NCBI RefSeq assembly: GCF_019145495.1
Contig: NZ_JAHSTU010000013.1
Span: 91,846 to 155,845, forward strand
DNA length: 64,000 nucleotides
Source: Pseudomonas azerbaijanoccidentalis
GTDB lineage: Bacteria; Pseudomonadota; Gammaproteobacteria; Pseudomonadales; Pseudomonadaceae
Direction: 5' to 3'
The first letter of the stretch is position 1; each line of letters opens with the position of its first letter. Below the pieces are notes generated by a model, which had not been told where the DNA came from, did not search any database, and worked only from the letters and a program-made list of their open reading frames with translations. This document shows, piece after piece, positions 16,425 through 24,773 of this stretch. A program made the translations under genes and the position numbers.

Positions 16425-17870
16425 ATGCAATTGATCTGGCTGCGCAGCGACTTGCGCCTACACGACAACACTGCCCTTTCGGCCGCCGCTGCGGTTGGCC
16501 CCTGCGTGGCGGTGTATTTGCTGAGCCCGGAGCAATGGCTGGAACATGACGATGCGCCATGCAAAGTGGATTTCTGGTTACGCAACCTCAACGAGCTGAG
16601 CGCCGCGCTGGGCCAATTGAACATCCCGTTGCTGATCCGCACGGCGCCGCGCTGGGATGACGCACCGCAGGTGCTGCTCGATCTTTGTCGGCAATTGAAT
16701 ATCGAAGCCGTGCACGTCAACGAGGAATACGGCATTCATGAAACCGACCGGGACGGCGCAGTGGCCGAAACGCTCAACGCCCAAGGCGTAGGTTTTCACA
16801 GTTACCTTGATCAATTGTTGTTCAAGCCGGGCAGCGTCCTGACCAAGACCGGCACGTATTTCCAGGTCTTCAGTCAGTTCCGCAAGGTGTGTTACGAACG
16901 CCTGCATCGCTCACTGCCTCGGCTGGTGAGCACGCCGATGACTCAAGTACCGCTGAACATTGCCAGTGATCAGGTGCCGGCCAGCGTCAAAGGGTTTGAA
17001 ACCCCCACCGCCAGCCTTCGCGCGCTGTGGCCTGCCGGGGAAACCGAAGCCCGGCGCCGACTCGACACCTTCACCGACGCGCAGATCGACTATTACCAGA
17101 GCGAGCGCGATTTTCCGGCAAAACCCGGCACCAGCCAGCTCTCGGCGTATCTTGCCGCCGGAGTGATTTCACCGCGCCAATGCCTGCACGCCGCGCTGCA
17201 AAGCAATCAGGGCGAGTTTGAAAGCGGCAAGGTCGGTGCCGTCACCTGGATCAATGAGCTGCTGTGGCGCGAGTTCTATAAACACATTCTGGTGGGCTAC
17301 CCACGGGTATCCCGTCACCGTGCCTTCCGCCCGGAAACCGAAGCCCTGGCCTGGCGTCATGCCCCCGAAGAACTCGCGGCCTGGCAGCAGGGCCGCACCG
17401 GTTTGCCGATTATCGACGCCGCCATGCGTCAACTGCTGGAAACCGGCTGGATGCATAACCGCTTGCGCATGGTGGTGGCGATGTTCCTGACCAAGAACCT
17501 GCTGATTGACTGGCGTGAGGGCGAGCGCTTTTTCATGCGCCACCTGATCGATGGCGACCTCGCCGCCAACAACGGTGGCTGGCAATGGAGCTCTTCCACC
17601 GGCACCGACTCCGCGCCTTACTTCCGGATCTTCAATCCGCTGAGCCAGTCGGAAAAGTTCGACGCCGAAGGCGTATTCATCAAGCACTGGCTGCCGGAAC
17701 TGTCGGGGCTGAACAAAAAAGAGCTGCACAACCCGGCGCAACTCAGTGGTTTGTTCGGCGTGGCGGATTACCCGTCACCGATTGTCGATCTGAACACGTC
17801 CCGCGCGCGCGCCCTGGCGGCGTTCAAGAACCTGCCGACGCGGCAGAACGCCGGAGGCCTGCATGAGTAG
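16425..17870 (+). CDS. phrB: Deoxyribodipyrimidine photolyase
   Basis: A 481-residue class I CPD photolyase. It uses FAD (FADH-) and an antenna pigment to split pyrimidine dimers with blue or near-UV light. The N-terminal antenna domain opens MQLIWLRSDLRLHDNTAL; the FAD-binding domain has TSQLSAYLAAGVISPRQCL (near 233), WINELLWREFYKHIL, and NNGGWQWSSSTGTDSAPYFR (near 383) with RIFNP. The ATG at 16425 gives the family N-terminus; seven upstream codons are discarded. It lies 34 bases after merR and overlaps the next gene by 8 bases. Light control via the upstream PplR-type operators is the natural expectation. Confidence 0.95.
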   Translation: MQLIWLRSDLRLHDNTALSAAAAVGPCVAVYLLSPEQWLEHDDAPCKVDFWLRNLNELSAALGQLNIPLLIRTAPRWDDAPQVLLDLCRQLNIEAVHVNEEYGIHETDRDGAVAETLNAQGVGFHSYLDQLLFKPGSVLTKTGTYFQVFSQFRKVCYERLHRSLPRLVSTPMTQVPLNIASDQVPASVKGFETPTASLRALWPAGETEARRRLDTFTDAQIDYYQSERDFPAKPGTSQLSAYLAAGVISPRQCLHAALQSNQGEFESGKVGAVTWINELLWREFYKHILVGYPRVSRHRAFRPETEALAWRHAPEELAAWQQGRTGLPIIDAAMRQLLETGWMHNRLRMVVAMFLTKNLLIDWREGERFFMRHLIDGDLAANNGGWQWSSSTGTDSAPYFRIFNPLSQSEKFDAEGVFIKHWLPELSGLNKKELHNPAQLSGLFGVADYPSPIVDLNTSRARALAAFKNLPTRQNAGGLHE

Positions 17871-18285
17871 TTTCCTGCAACAGTTCGCCCAACAGTTTGC
17901 AGAGCTGGATAAAGACAACCTGCGTCGCCTCGATGACCTTTATACCCCGGACGTGCGATTTACCGATCCCTTGCACGAAGTCCAGGGCCTTGGACAATTG
18001 CGCAGCTATTTCGCCGAGCTGTACTCCAATGTCAGTGATCTGCGCTTCGATTTTCACGGCTTCGACCAGATTGCCGAAGGCGAGGGTTATCTGCGCTGGG
18101 TCATGAGTTACCGTCATCCGCGCCTGGCCGGCGGCCAACTGATTCGGGTCGACGGCTGCTCGCACTTACGCTGGCGCGACAAAGTTTATTGCCACCGGGA
18201 TTACTTCGATGCCGGGGCGCTTCTTTATGAACATCTACCCGTATTGGGCCGGGCGATTGCCTGGCTGAAAAGGAGAATGGGATGA
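17863..18285 (+). CDS. NTF2/SnoaL-like small protein
   Basis: A 140-residue protein with the length and pattern of the NTF2-like fold: an N-terminal helix pair (FLQQFAQQFAELDKDNLRRL), then LYTPDVRFTDPLHEVQGL, the typical start of the cone-shaped beta sheet, and a C-terminal WRDKVYCHRDYFD strand. Family members include isomerases, hydrolases and lipid or ligand carriers, so a reaction cannot be assigned. It overlaps phr by 8 bases and the SDR gene by 4, placing it firmly in the light-type operon between DNA repair and lipid genes. Confidence 0.8.
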   Translation: MSSFLQQFAQQFAELDKDNLRRLDDLYTPDVRFTDPLHEVQGLGQLRSYFAELYSNVSDLRFDFHGFDQIAEGEGYLRWVMSYRHPRLAGGQLIRVDGCSHLRWRDKVYCHRDYFDAGALLYEHLPVLGRAIAWLKRRMG

Positions 18286-19064
18286 TTCTTACACCACCAC
18301 GACGATACTGGCTGACCGGCGCCAGCAGCGGGATTGGCGCCGCGCTGGCCGAAGAAATCCTTAAAACCGGCGCCCACGTGGCCGTCAGCTCGCGCTCGCT
18401 GGCGCCGCTGAAACTCTTGTCCGAGCGTTTTCCGGGGCAAGTGCTGGTGGTGGCGGGCGACCTGACCAACAGCCAGACCGTCCGTGAAATCGGTGAACAG
18501 ATTGCCGAGGACTGGGGCTCACTGGACACGGTCATTCTCAACGCGGGCACCTGTGAGTACGTGGACGCCAAGCAGTTCGACGCCTCGATCGTTGAACACG
18601 TGGTGCGCACCAATCTGCTCGCCAGCAGCTATTGCATCGAAGCCGCCCTGCCGCTGTTGCGCAAAGGCATCGCCCCGCACCTGGTCGGCGTGGCCAGTTC
18701 AGTGACCTACCTGCCGCTGCCAAGGGCGGAAGCCTACGGGGCTTCGAAAGCCGGTTTGCGTTACTTGTTCGAATCCTTGCGCATCGACCTGGCGCCGCAA
18801 GGCATTGAAGTCACGGTGGTCAGCCCGGGGTTCGTCAATACCCCGCTGACGGCAAAAAACGATTTCCCCATGCCCCTGAGCTGGCCCGCGGACAAGGCCG
18901 CACGGCACATCATCGGCAAGCTGCGGGATCGGCCGCTGGAGATCGCGTTTCCGGGGTTGTTCATGGCCGCCCTGTGGCCGATGTCGAAATTGCCCGACCG
19001 AGTGAAACTGGCGATCGGTAAACGCATGTTGCGCAGTAACCCGCCGATCAAGGATCAGCCGTGA
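18282..19064 (+). CDS. Short-chain dehydrogenase/reductase
   Basis: A 260-residue classical SDR. The cofactor motif TGASSGIGAALAEEI is at residues about 10–24, NAG at 87–89, and the catalytic Tyr/Lys pair in YGASKAG at about 151–157 with an upstream Ser. The C-terminal quarter includes a hydrophobic stretch that may touch the membrane. An NAD(P)-dependent alcohol or keto substrate is expected, possibly lipidic given the neighbours. Starts and stops overlap by four bases on both sides, indicating translational coupling. Confidence 0.88.
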   Translation: MILTPPRRYWLTGASSGIGAALAEEILKTGAHVAVSSRSLAPLKLLSERFPGQVLVVAGDLTNSQTVREIGEQIAEDWGSLDTVILNAGTCEYVDAKQFDASIVEHVVRTNLLASSYCIEAALPLLRKGIAPHLVGVASSVTYLPLPRAEAYGASKAGLRYLFESLRIDLAPQGIEVTVVSPGFVNTPLTAKNDFPMPLSWPADKAARHIIGKLRDRPLEIAFPGLFMAALWPMSKLPDRVKLAIGKRMLRSNPPIKDQP

Positions 19065-20308
19065 ACATTGCCATAGTCGGCAGCGGCATTTCGGGACTGA
19101 CCTGCGCCTACCTGCTCAATCGCCGACATCAGATCACCGTGTTCGAAGCCAGCGATTGCGTTGGCGGGCACACCCACACCGAGAACGTGACGGTCGATGG
19201 CCGACGTTATGCGGTGGACACCGGTTTCATCGTATTCAATGACTGGACCTATCCCAACTTCATTCGCCTGCTTGGCGCATTGGGCGTGGGGTTCAAACCC
19301 ACCGAAATGAGTTTTTCGGTCACCGACCCCGACAGCGGTATCGAATACAACGGCAACAATTTCAACAGCCTTTTCGCCCAGCGCCGCAACCTGTTGTCAC
19401 CCGGGTTCTGGGGCATGCTGCGCGACATCCTGCGCTTCAATAAAGAAGCCTTGCGCGATCTGGAACAGCAACGGATCAAACCCGACACCACACTCAATGA
19501 CTATCTGACGGCGGGCCGCTACGGCGAGCGTTTCATCCTGCACTACATCGTGCCGATGGGTGCGGCGATCTGGTCGATGCCGATGGCCGACATGCTGGCT
19601 TTCCCGCTGCAACTGTTTGTCCGGTTTTTCAAGAACCATGGTCTGCTGTCTGTCAGCAATCGCCCGCAATGGCAGGTGATCGAAGGGGGTTCTAGCGCCT
19701 ACGTGGCGCCGTTGATAGCTGGCTTTCGCGAAAATATTCGCCTTGACTGCCCAGTGACGCGGGTCGAGCGTGACGCAGAAGGGGTGGTTATCCACAGCGC
19801 CGGCGCCAGCGAGCGTTTCGATAAAGTGGTGTTCGCCTGCCACAGCGATCAGGCGTTGAAGCTGCTGACCGTACCAAGCGACGCCGAGCAAGCAATCCTC
19901 GGTGCCCTGCCCTACGCCGACAACGAAGTGGTGCTGCACACCGATACGCGACTGTTGCCTGAGCGAAAACTCGCCTGGGCCAGCTGGAATTTTCGTCTCG
20001 CCGGTTCCGGCCACACCCATGCTGCCGTGACCTACGACATGAACATCCTGCAAGGCATCCAGAGCGACACAACGTTCTGCGTCAGCCTCAACCAGAGCGC
20101 CGCCATCAGCCCTTCCAAAGTGCTCGCCAGATACACCTACGCCCACCCGCAATTCAGCCTGGCATCGGTGGCCGCCCAGGCGCGCTGGGAAGAACTGCAC
20201 GGCGCGCAACATACCTACTACTGCGGGGCATACTGGGCCAACGGTTTCCATGAGGACGGCGTGGTCAGCGCCTTGCGCGTTGCCGGCGCCTTTGGAGAAA
20301 CCCTGTGA
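19061..20308 (+). CDS. FAD-dependent amine-oxidase-like oxidoreductase
   Basis: A 415-residue flavoprotein with FAD motif IAIVGSGISGLTCAYLLN (residues 3–20) and the second block VGGHTHTENVTVDGRRYAVDTGF. The C-terminus (CGAYWANGFHEDGVVSALRVA) closes the FAD site. This group, often called NAD(P)-binding or amine oxidase protein, typically sits beside DUF1365 and a cyclopropane-synthase-like gene, as here; related clusters in alpha-proteobacteria respond to singlet oxygen. A lipid desaturation or oxidation role is inferred from context only. GTG start overlaps the SDR stop. Confidence 0.85.
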   Translation: MNIAIVGSGISGLTCAYLLNRRHQITVFEASDCVGGHTHTENVTVDGRRYAVDTGFIVFNDWTYPNFIRLLGALGVGFKPTEMSFSVTDPDSGIEYNGNNFNSLFAQRRNLLSPGFWGMLRDILRFNKEALRDLEQQRIKPDTTLNDYLTAGRYGERFILHYIVPMGAAIWSMPMADMLAFPLQLFVRFFKNHGLLSVSNRPQWQVIEGGSSAYVAPLIAGFRENIRLDCPVTRVERDAEGVVIHSAGASERFDKVVFACHSDQALKLLTVPSDAEQAILGALPYADNEVVLHTDTRLLPERKLAWASWNFRLAGSGHTHAAVTYDMNILQGIQSDTTFCVSLNQSAAISPSKVLARYTYAHPQFSLASVAAQARWEELHGAQHTYYCGAYWANGFHEDGVVSALRVAGAFGETL

Positions 20309-21120
20309 ACAGCGCCTTGTACAGCGGCTGGATTGCCCATCGACGTTTTACTCCGCGGACTCACCAGTTTCGTTACCGTATCGGCCTGCTGTACCTGGAC
20401 CTCGACGAACAGCAAGACGTGTTTGGCTTGTCGCGTCTTTCGGGCCTGAGCCGTTTTGCACCGTTTTCGTTCCGCGAAACCGATTACCTCAAGGCGTACA
20501 CCAGCCGTGGCGTACGCCTGATCGACGCGGTGCGGCAACAGGTGAGCGAAGCCATCGGCCATGTGCCGCAAGGCTCGATCTGTCTGCTGACCCAACCCCG
20601 CAGCTGGGGACTGTCATTCAACCCGGTGAGTTTTTTCTATTGCCATGAAGCCGACGGGCAATTGGCAGCGATTGTCTGCGAAGTCAGCAACACGCCTTGG
20701 CGCGAGCGCTATCACTACGTGTTGCCGGCCAAAGCACCAGAAGATCTGTCGGACTTCCACCAACACTTTTCCGTGCCCAAAGCCTTTCATGTCTCGCCGT
20801 TTTTGCCCCGCGATATTCAGTACCGCATGAGCTTCAGCCCGGTGGCGAAACGCATCGGTGTGCACATGGCCGACTGGCAGGGCGAGGAAAAACTCTTCGA
20901 TGCCACGCTCAGGCTCAAACGCGAAACCCTTGATCGCGCCAGCCTGCACCGTTACTTGCGGCGTTTTCCGTGGATGACCGCGAAAACCGCCCTGGCGATT
21001 TATTGGCAAGCCCTGCGTCTGCTGCTCAAGCGCTTGCCGTTGTTTGCTCATCGGGCTGCCGAGGGCAGCTTTCAAACCGCCACCGTCCCTCCCAAGGATC
21101 GCCGCCATGAAATCCTCTAG
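20305..21120 (+). CDS. DUF1365 family protein
   Basis: A 271-residue protein of unknown function. Family features include the N-terminal LYSGWIAHRRFTPRTHQFRY (residues 4–23), the motif SWGLSFNPVSFFYCH near residue 99 and YHYVLPAKAPED. The family nearly always accompanies a FAD amine-oxidase-like protein and a Cfa-like methyltransferase, so it probably acts on the same lipid pathway. The GTG overlaps the previous stop by four bases, and the C-terminus overlaps the next gene by 14. Confidence 0.88.
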   Translation: MNSALYSGWIAHRRFTPRTHQFRYRIGLLYLDLDEQQDVFGLSRLSGLSRFAPFSFRETDYLKAYTSRGVRLIDAVRQQVSEAIGHVPQGSICLLTQPRSWGLSFNPVSFFYCHEADGQLAAIVCEVSNTPWRERYHYVLPAKAPEDLSDFHQHFSVPKAFHVSPFLPRDIQYRMSFSPVAKRIGVHMADWQGEEKLFDATLRLKRETLDRASLHRYLRRFPWMTAKTALAIYWQALRLLLKRLPLFAHRAAEGSFQTATVPPKDRRHEIL

Positions 21121-22378
21121 CATTTCGCTCAAGGCCAATCTGTTCGGCACTTATGTCCTGAGCGGATCGTTGCTGCGTCGTGGTGTGCTGCGGCAACTGG
21201 CGCGACTCGAACACGGCCAGCTGGTGCTGATTGAAGACGGTGAACGGCAGGTGTTCGGCAGCACCGGCAGCCCCCTGCTGGGAGAAATCCATATCCTCGA
21301 CACCGCCGCCTGGGGGCTGGTGGCGAGCAAGGGTTCGATTGGCGCAGCCGAGGCGTTCATTCACGGCTACTGGAGCTCACCGGATTTGACCGCGGTGGTC
21401 CGGGTGTTCGTCAGCAACCTTGAGGTGCTCGATGCCCTGGAAGGCGGCCTGACAAAACTCGGGCGGCCACTGATCCAGGCCCTGCACTGGCTGAACCGCA
21501 ACACACGCAAGGGCTCGCAGAAGAACATCGCCGCCCATTACGATCTGGGCAACGACTTGTTCGAACAGTTCCTCGACCCGACCATGATGTATTCGGCCGC
21601 GCAGTTCCTGCATGCCGACGACAGCCTGGAGCAGGCGCAACTGAACAAACTGCAGCGAATTTGCCAGAAGCTCGCCCTCAAACCCACGGATCATCTGCTG
21701 GAAATCGGCACCGGCTGGGGCAGCATGGCCCTGTACGCCGCGCAGCACTACGGCTGCAAAGTCACCACCACCACGCTCTCCAAAGAGCAGTACGCCTTCA
21801 CGGCAAAACGCATCGAAGCGCTGGGGCTGCAAGATCAAGTCACTTTGTTGCTCAAGGACTATCGCGACCTCACCGGCCAGTACGACAAACTGGTGTCGAT
21901 CGAGATGATCGAAGCGGTCGGCCATCGCTTCCTGCCAACGTACTTCAAGCAGTGTGCGCACTTGCTCAAAGGCAACGGCCTGATGCTGTTGCAAGCCATC
22001 ACCATCCGCGAGCAGCGGTATGAGCAGGCCAAGGACAGCGTCGACTTTATCCAGAGATACATTTTCCCCGGTGGCGCCCTGCCCTGTGTACAGAAAATGC
22101 TCGAGATCGTCAGCCGCGACACCGACATGAACCTGCTGCACATGGAAGATTTCGGCCTGCACTACGCCCGGACCTTGCGCTTGTGGCACGAGAATTTTCG
22201 TCTGGCCCATAGCCGCTTGAGCGAATTGGGCTACGACGATTATTTCCTGCGCCTGTGGGAGTATTACCTGTGCTACTGCGAGGGCGGCTTTCTTGAGCGC
22301 ACCATCGGCACAGCGCAATTGCTGTTGGCCAAACCGTCGGCGATCACCGCGCCGCTGCTCGGCCGTTTCGATGCTTGA
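21107..22378 (+). CDS. Cyclopropane-fatty-acid-synthase-like SAM methyltransferase (UfaM-like)
   Basis: A 423-residue class I SAM-dependent methyltransferase of the CFAS family. SAM motif I is LLEIGTGWGSMALYAA near residue 202, following KNIAAHYDLGNDLFEQFLD. The substrate-side motif IEMIEAVGHRFLPTYF and the QRYIFPGGALP block are present. Family members methylate unsaturated acyl chains on phospholipids to cyclopropane, methyl-branched or, as UfaM, furan-fatty-acid precursors. The DUF1365 and FAD-oxidase neighbours and light-type control favour the UfaM-like branch over stationary-phase Cfa. AAGGA precedes the ATG, which is chosen over a longer frame. Confidence 0.87.
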   Translation: MKSSSISLKANLFGTYVLSGSLLRRGVLRQLARLEHGQLVLIEDGERQVFGSTGSPLLGEIHILDTAAWGLVASKGSIGAAEAFIHGYWSSPDLTAVVRVFVSNLEVLDALEGGLTKLGRPLIQALHWLNRNTRKGSQKNIAAHYDLGNDLFEQFLDPTMMYSAAQFLHADDSLEQAQLNKLQRICQKLALKPTDHLLEIGTGWGSMALYAAQHYGCKVTTTTLSKEQYAFTAKRIEALGLQDQVTLLLKDYRDLTGQYDKLVSIEMIEAVGHRFLPTYFKQCAHLLKGNGLMLLQAITIREQRYEQAKDSVDFIQRYIFPGGALPCVQKMLEIVSRDTDMNLLHMEDFGLHYARTLRLWHENFRLAHSRLSELGYDDYFLRLWEYYLCYCEGGFLERTIGTAQLLLAKPSAITAPLLGRFDA

Positions 22379-22874
22379 ACGTCTGGCCAATGCGGTGTTG
22401 TTTCAGCTCGGCTGGTTTGCATGCGTGATGGGCGGCAACAGCCTGTGGTTGCTGGTGGCGCTGGCGGTGCTGGTGATTCATCTGCTGTGGATAAGTAGCT
22501 GGGCGCAGGAAGGTCGGCTGATCCTCAGTGTGGTGTTGCTCGGCACCGCTGTGGACAGTGCTCTGCGCTGGCTTGGGGTGTTCGACTTCAAAGACCTTTC
22601 GCCGTTGATTCCACTCTGGCTGATGTTGCTGTGGGCGTTATTGGCCAGCACCTTGCGCCACTGCCTGGGCTGGAGCGCCACTCCACTGTGGCGAGCGAGC
22701 CTGCTCGGGGCTGTGGGTGGGCCGCTGTCGTATTACGCCGGTGGCCAACTGGCCGGGGTGCAATTTCCCTTCGGAGTCTTGCCGACGCTGATCGGCCTCG
22801 GCCTGCTCTGGGCGCTGTTGCTTCCACTGTTGCAGGTGATGGCCGCCCGTCTCAAACCCGCGCTGGACGACTAG
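22371..22874 (+). CDS. DUF2878 family membrane protein
   Basis: A 167-residue integral membrane protein with about four to five hydrophobic segments, including LLVALAVLVIHLLWI (about 26–40), LIPLWLMLLWALLAS (about 79–93) and LPTLIGLGLLWALLLPLL near the C-terminus. It matches DUF2878, a family without known function usually encoded at the end of the amine-oxidase/DUF1365/Cfa-like cluster. It overlaps the methyltransferase by 8 bases and is the last gene of the long operon. A transport or membrane-anchoring role is only a guess. Confidence 0.85.
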   Translation: MLERLANAVLFQLGWFACVMGGNSLWLLVALAVLVIHLLWISSWAQEGRLILSVVLLGTAVDSALRWLGVFDFKDLSPLIPLWLMLLWALLASTLRHCLGWSATPLWRASLLGAVGGPLSYYAGGQLAGVQFPFGVLPTLIGLGLLWALLLPLLQVMAARLKPALDD

Positions 22875-22926
22875 CGTCCGTCAGCGCTTTCACACAGCAC
22901 CGGGCCACTGCCTTACACTGCGCGCC

Positions 22927-23232
22927 ATGAAAACCATCCCTCACACGCAAATCGCCACACCCGCGGTGACCTGCTCGACCTGTGCCGCCTGCTGCTGCCA
23001 GCTCGAAGTCATGTTGATCACCGACACCGGCGTGCCCGAACGGTATATCGATACCGATGACTGGGGCGGTGAAGTCATGCTGCGTCTGGATGACGGCTGG
23101 TGCGCTGCGCTGGATCGCAACACGATGATGTGCACCATCTACGAAAAACGCCCGCTGATCTGCCGGGAATTCGAGATGGGGGCACCGGAATGTATTGAGG
23201 AACGCCAGGGGATCAGCTCGGCGTATCGTTGA
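22927..23232 (+). CDS. YkgJ family cysteine-cluster protein
   Basis: A 101-residue protein with the YkgJ-type metal-binding pattern: CSTCAACCC near residues 17–25, WCAALD and MCTIYEKRPLICREF with a C-terminal Cys. The Cys set is thought to bind zinc or an iron–sulfur cluster; function unknown. It lies 52 bases after the light-type operon on the same strand, so read-through is possible, but the gap and the change of function make membership uncertain. Confidence 0.82.
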   Translation: MKTIPHTQIATPAVTCSTCAACCCQLEVMLITDTGVPERYIDTDDWGGEVMLRLDDGWCAALDRNTMMCTIYEKRPLICREFEMGAPECIEERQGISSAYR

Positions 23233-23236
23233 AGCT

Positions 23237-23325
23237 GCAAGAGCGAGCCTGCTCGCAATAACGATTTACCGGTCAACATTGATGTTGAATCCGAGATCGC
23301 CATCGCGAGCAGGCTCGCTCCTGCA
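23237..23325. repeat. REP pair, type B variant
   Basis: The inverted copies gagcgagcctgctcgca and gcgagcaggctcgctc are separated by about 40 bases. They resemble the 10910 pair with cctgctcg in place of cccgctcc. They lie between converging genes. Confidence 0.85.
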
Positions 23326-23342
23326 TGGGTATTGCGATTTGC

Positions 23343-23861
23343 TTACAGCGGCATCGTGTAATGCAACGCGTAACTTTCTATCCCGTTGTTCGGGCTGCTG
23401 ATCCCGGCATTGGAATAGTGAGTGGCCCGAATCCCGACTTCATGTCCGCCGGCAAAGCGCAGGCCAACCCCGAAACGGTCCTCGAACTGAAACGAGCTAC
23501 CGAGATCGTTATTTTCGATTTCGGTCTCGGAAAACAACGCCACGCCAATCCCTAGTTCAACGTAGGGTTTGACGTTCTGCCCGGCAAACTCGTAAACCAG
23601 CACCGGCGAGAACGACAGGCTGTTGTTGCCGGACGTTTTGTCGCCTTCCCAGTAGGTGTACGCGCCATCCCAGTAACCGGTCAGTCGACCGACGTCGCTC
23701 TGCCACCAACTCTGGTCCCAATTGAATGCCAGGCCCAGTCGATAAGTCATGGTCGACTCGCCGGTCTGGCCGACTGAGAACTCCACGCCTGCCGCTTGTG
23801 CAGTGAAACTTTGCCCCATAATTGCGGCCGCAATCGCGGCCAAACAGAATAGTCGCTTCAT
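23343..23861 (-). CDS. pagL: Lipid A 3-O-deacylase
   Basis: A 172-residue outer-membrane beta-barrel precursor. The signal peptide is MKRLFCLAAIAAAIMGQSFT, cleaved after AQA. PagL removes the 3-linked acyl chain of lipid A in the outer leaflet, lowering endotoxicity. The catalytic triad is visible as His148 and Ser150 (ATHYSN) with Glu162, the same spacing (2 and 12 residues) as His126, Ser128 and Glu140 of P. aeruginosa PagL. The protein ends in an aromatic-rich strand (YALHYTMPL). AAGGA precedes the ATG. A GGGGTGAAC direct repeat lies about 85 bases upstream. Confidence 0.92.
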   Translation of the reverse strand: MKRLFCLAAIAAAIMGQSFTAQAAGVEFSVGQTGESTMTYRLGLAFNWDQSWWQSDVGRLTGYWDGAYTYWEGDKTSGNNSLSFSPVLVYEFAGQNVKPYVELGIGVALFSETEIENNDLGSSFQFEDRFGVGLRFAGGHEVGIRATHYSNAGISSPNNGIESYALHYTMPL

Positions 23862-23944
23862 AGAAACATCCTTTTCCGAACGATTTCATTTGGTTTTTTT
23901 GTTACGAGACGCACACAGCTATAGAAGTCGACGGCTAAAAAGAA

Positions 23945-23972
23945 GTTCACCCCAATTTTGTTGGTTCACCCC
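23945..23972 (-). promoter_or_regulatory. GGGGTGAAC direct repeat upstream of pagL
   Basis: On the minus strand GGGGTGAAC occurs twice with a 10-base spacer (19-base period), 84 to 111 bases before the pagL ATG. A period near two helical turns suggests a dimeric DNA-binding protein. I do not recognise the regulator. Confidence 0.4.
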
Positions 23973-23981
23973 GATACCCGC

Positions 23982-24773
23982 TTACCCTTCAAAGCTTCGC
24001 ACAACCCCGGCGGTATTCCACAATATTGGCAATATATTTGCGAAATGTTCCTTGTCAGCGCTCGTCCAGAACTCGGTGGCACGCGCTGGCCCGTCCGCCA
24101 GTAAATCACGCTCGGCCAGTAGACGCTGAAGTTGACGTGCGACGGCAGCGCCAGTGTCGATCAGGCTGATGTCATCCGGGATCATCTGCCGGAGCAGCGG
24201 CTTGAGAAACGGGTAATGGGTGCATCCCAGAATGATGGTGTCGGCGCCTGCGCCGAGCAGCGGCCGAACATAGCTTTCCAGCAACTGCCGCAGCGCCGGA
24301 CTGTGCAGGTCGCCGTTTTCAATCAGCTCCACCAAGCCGGGGCAAGGCTGGGTGATGACCTGCACATCCGTGGCAAAACGGTCGAGCAATGCGGCGAACT
24401 TGGCGCTCTGCAAGGTGCCCGTGGTGGCCAGCACCCCGACCACGCCACTGCGGGTGGCTGCGGCGGCGGGTTTGACCGCCGGCTCCATACCGACGATAGG
24501 CCACTGCGGATAATCGCGGCGCAAGTCGGCAACCCCTGCAACCGTTGCCGTGTTGCACGCCAACACCAGAGCCTTGGCGCCCTGGCTCTGAAAAAACCCG
24601 GCCATCACGCTGCACCGCTGCTGGATGAATTCCGGGGTTTTCTCGCCATAGGGAATGTTCCCGCAATCGGCGACGTACAGCAGGGTTTCGTTGGGCAGCA
24701 AACGCTGGATCTCGGCCAGCACCGAAAGCCCACCGACGCCGGAGTCGAACACGCCGATAGGCGCTTCACGCAT
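23982..24773 (-). CDS. murI: Glutamate racemase
   Basis: A 263-residue enzyme making D-glutamate for peptidoglycan. The catalytic Cys pair is in LACNTATVAG (near residue 73) and GCTHYPFLK (near residue 183), with the N-terminal IGVFDSGVGGLSVL block. The start MREAPIGVFD overlaps the end of moeB by 8 bases; the longer upstream frame inside moeB is discarded. It is the last gene of the hemA-prfA-prmC-moeB-murI operon. Confidence 0.95.
   Translation of the reverse strand: MREAPIGVFDSGVGGLSVLAEIQRLLPNETLLYVADCGNIPYGEKTPEFIQQRCSVMAGFFQSQGAKALVLACNTATVAGVADLRRDYPQWPIVGMEPAVKPAAAATRSGVVGVLATTGTLQSAKFAALLDRFATDVQVITQPCPGLVELIENGDLHSPALRQLLESYVRPLLGAGADTIILGCTHYPFLKPLLRQMIPDDISLIDTGAAVARQLQRLLAERDLLADGPARATEFWTSADKEHFANILPILWNTAGVVRSFEG

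Noticed and set aside
20318..20323. A further TGTACA inside the start of the DUF1365 gene as an internal PplR operator
   Set aside because: No second half lies 12 bases away on either side; a single hexamer is expected by chance.
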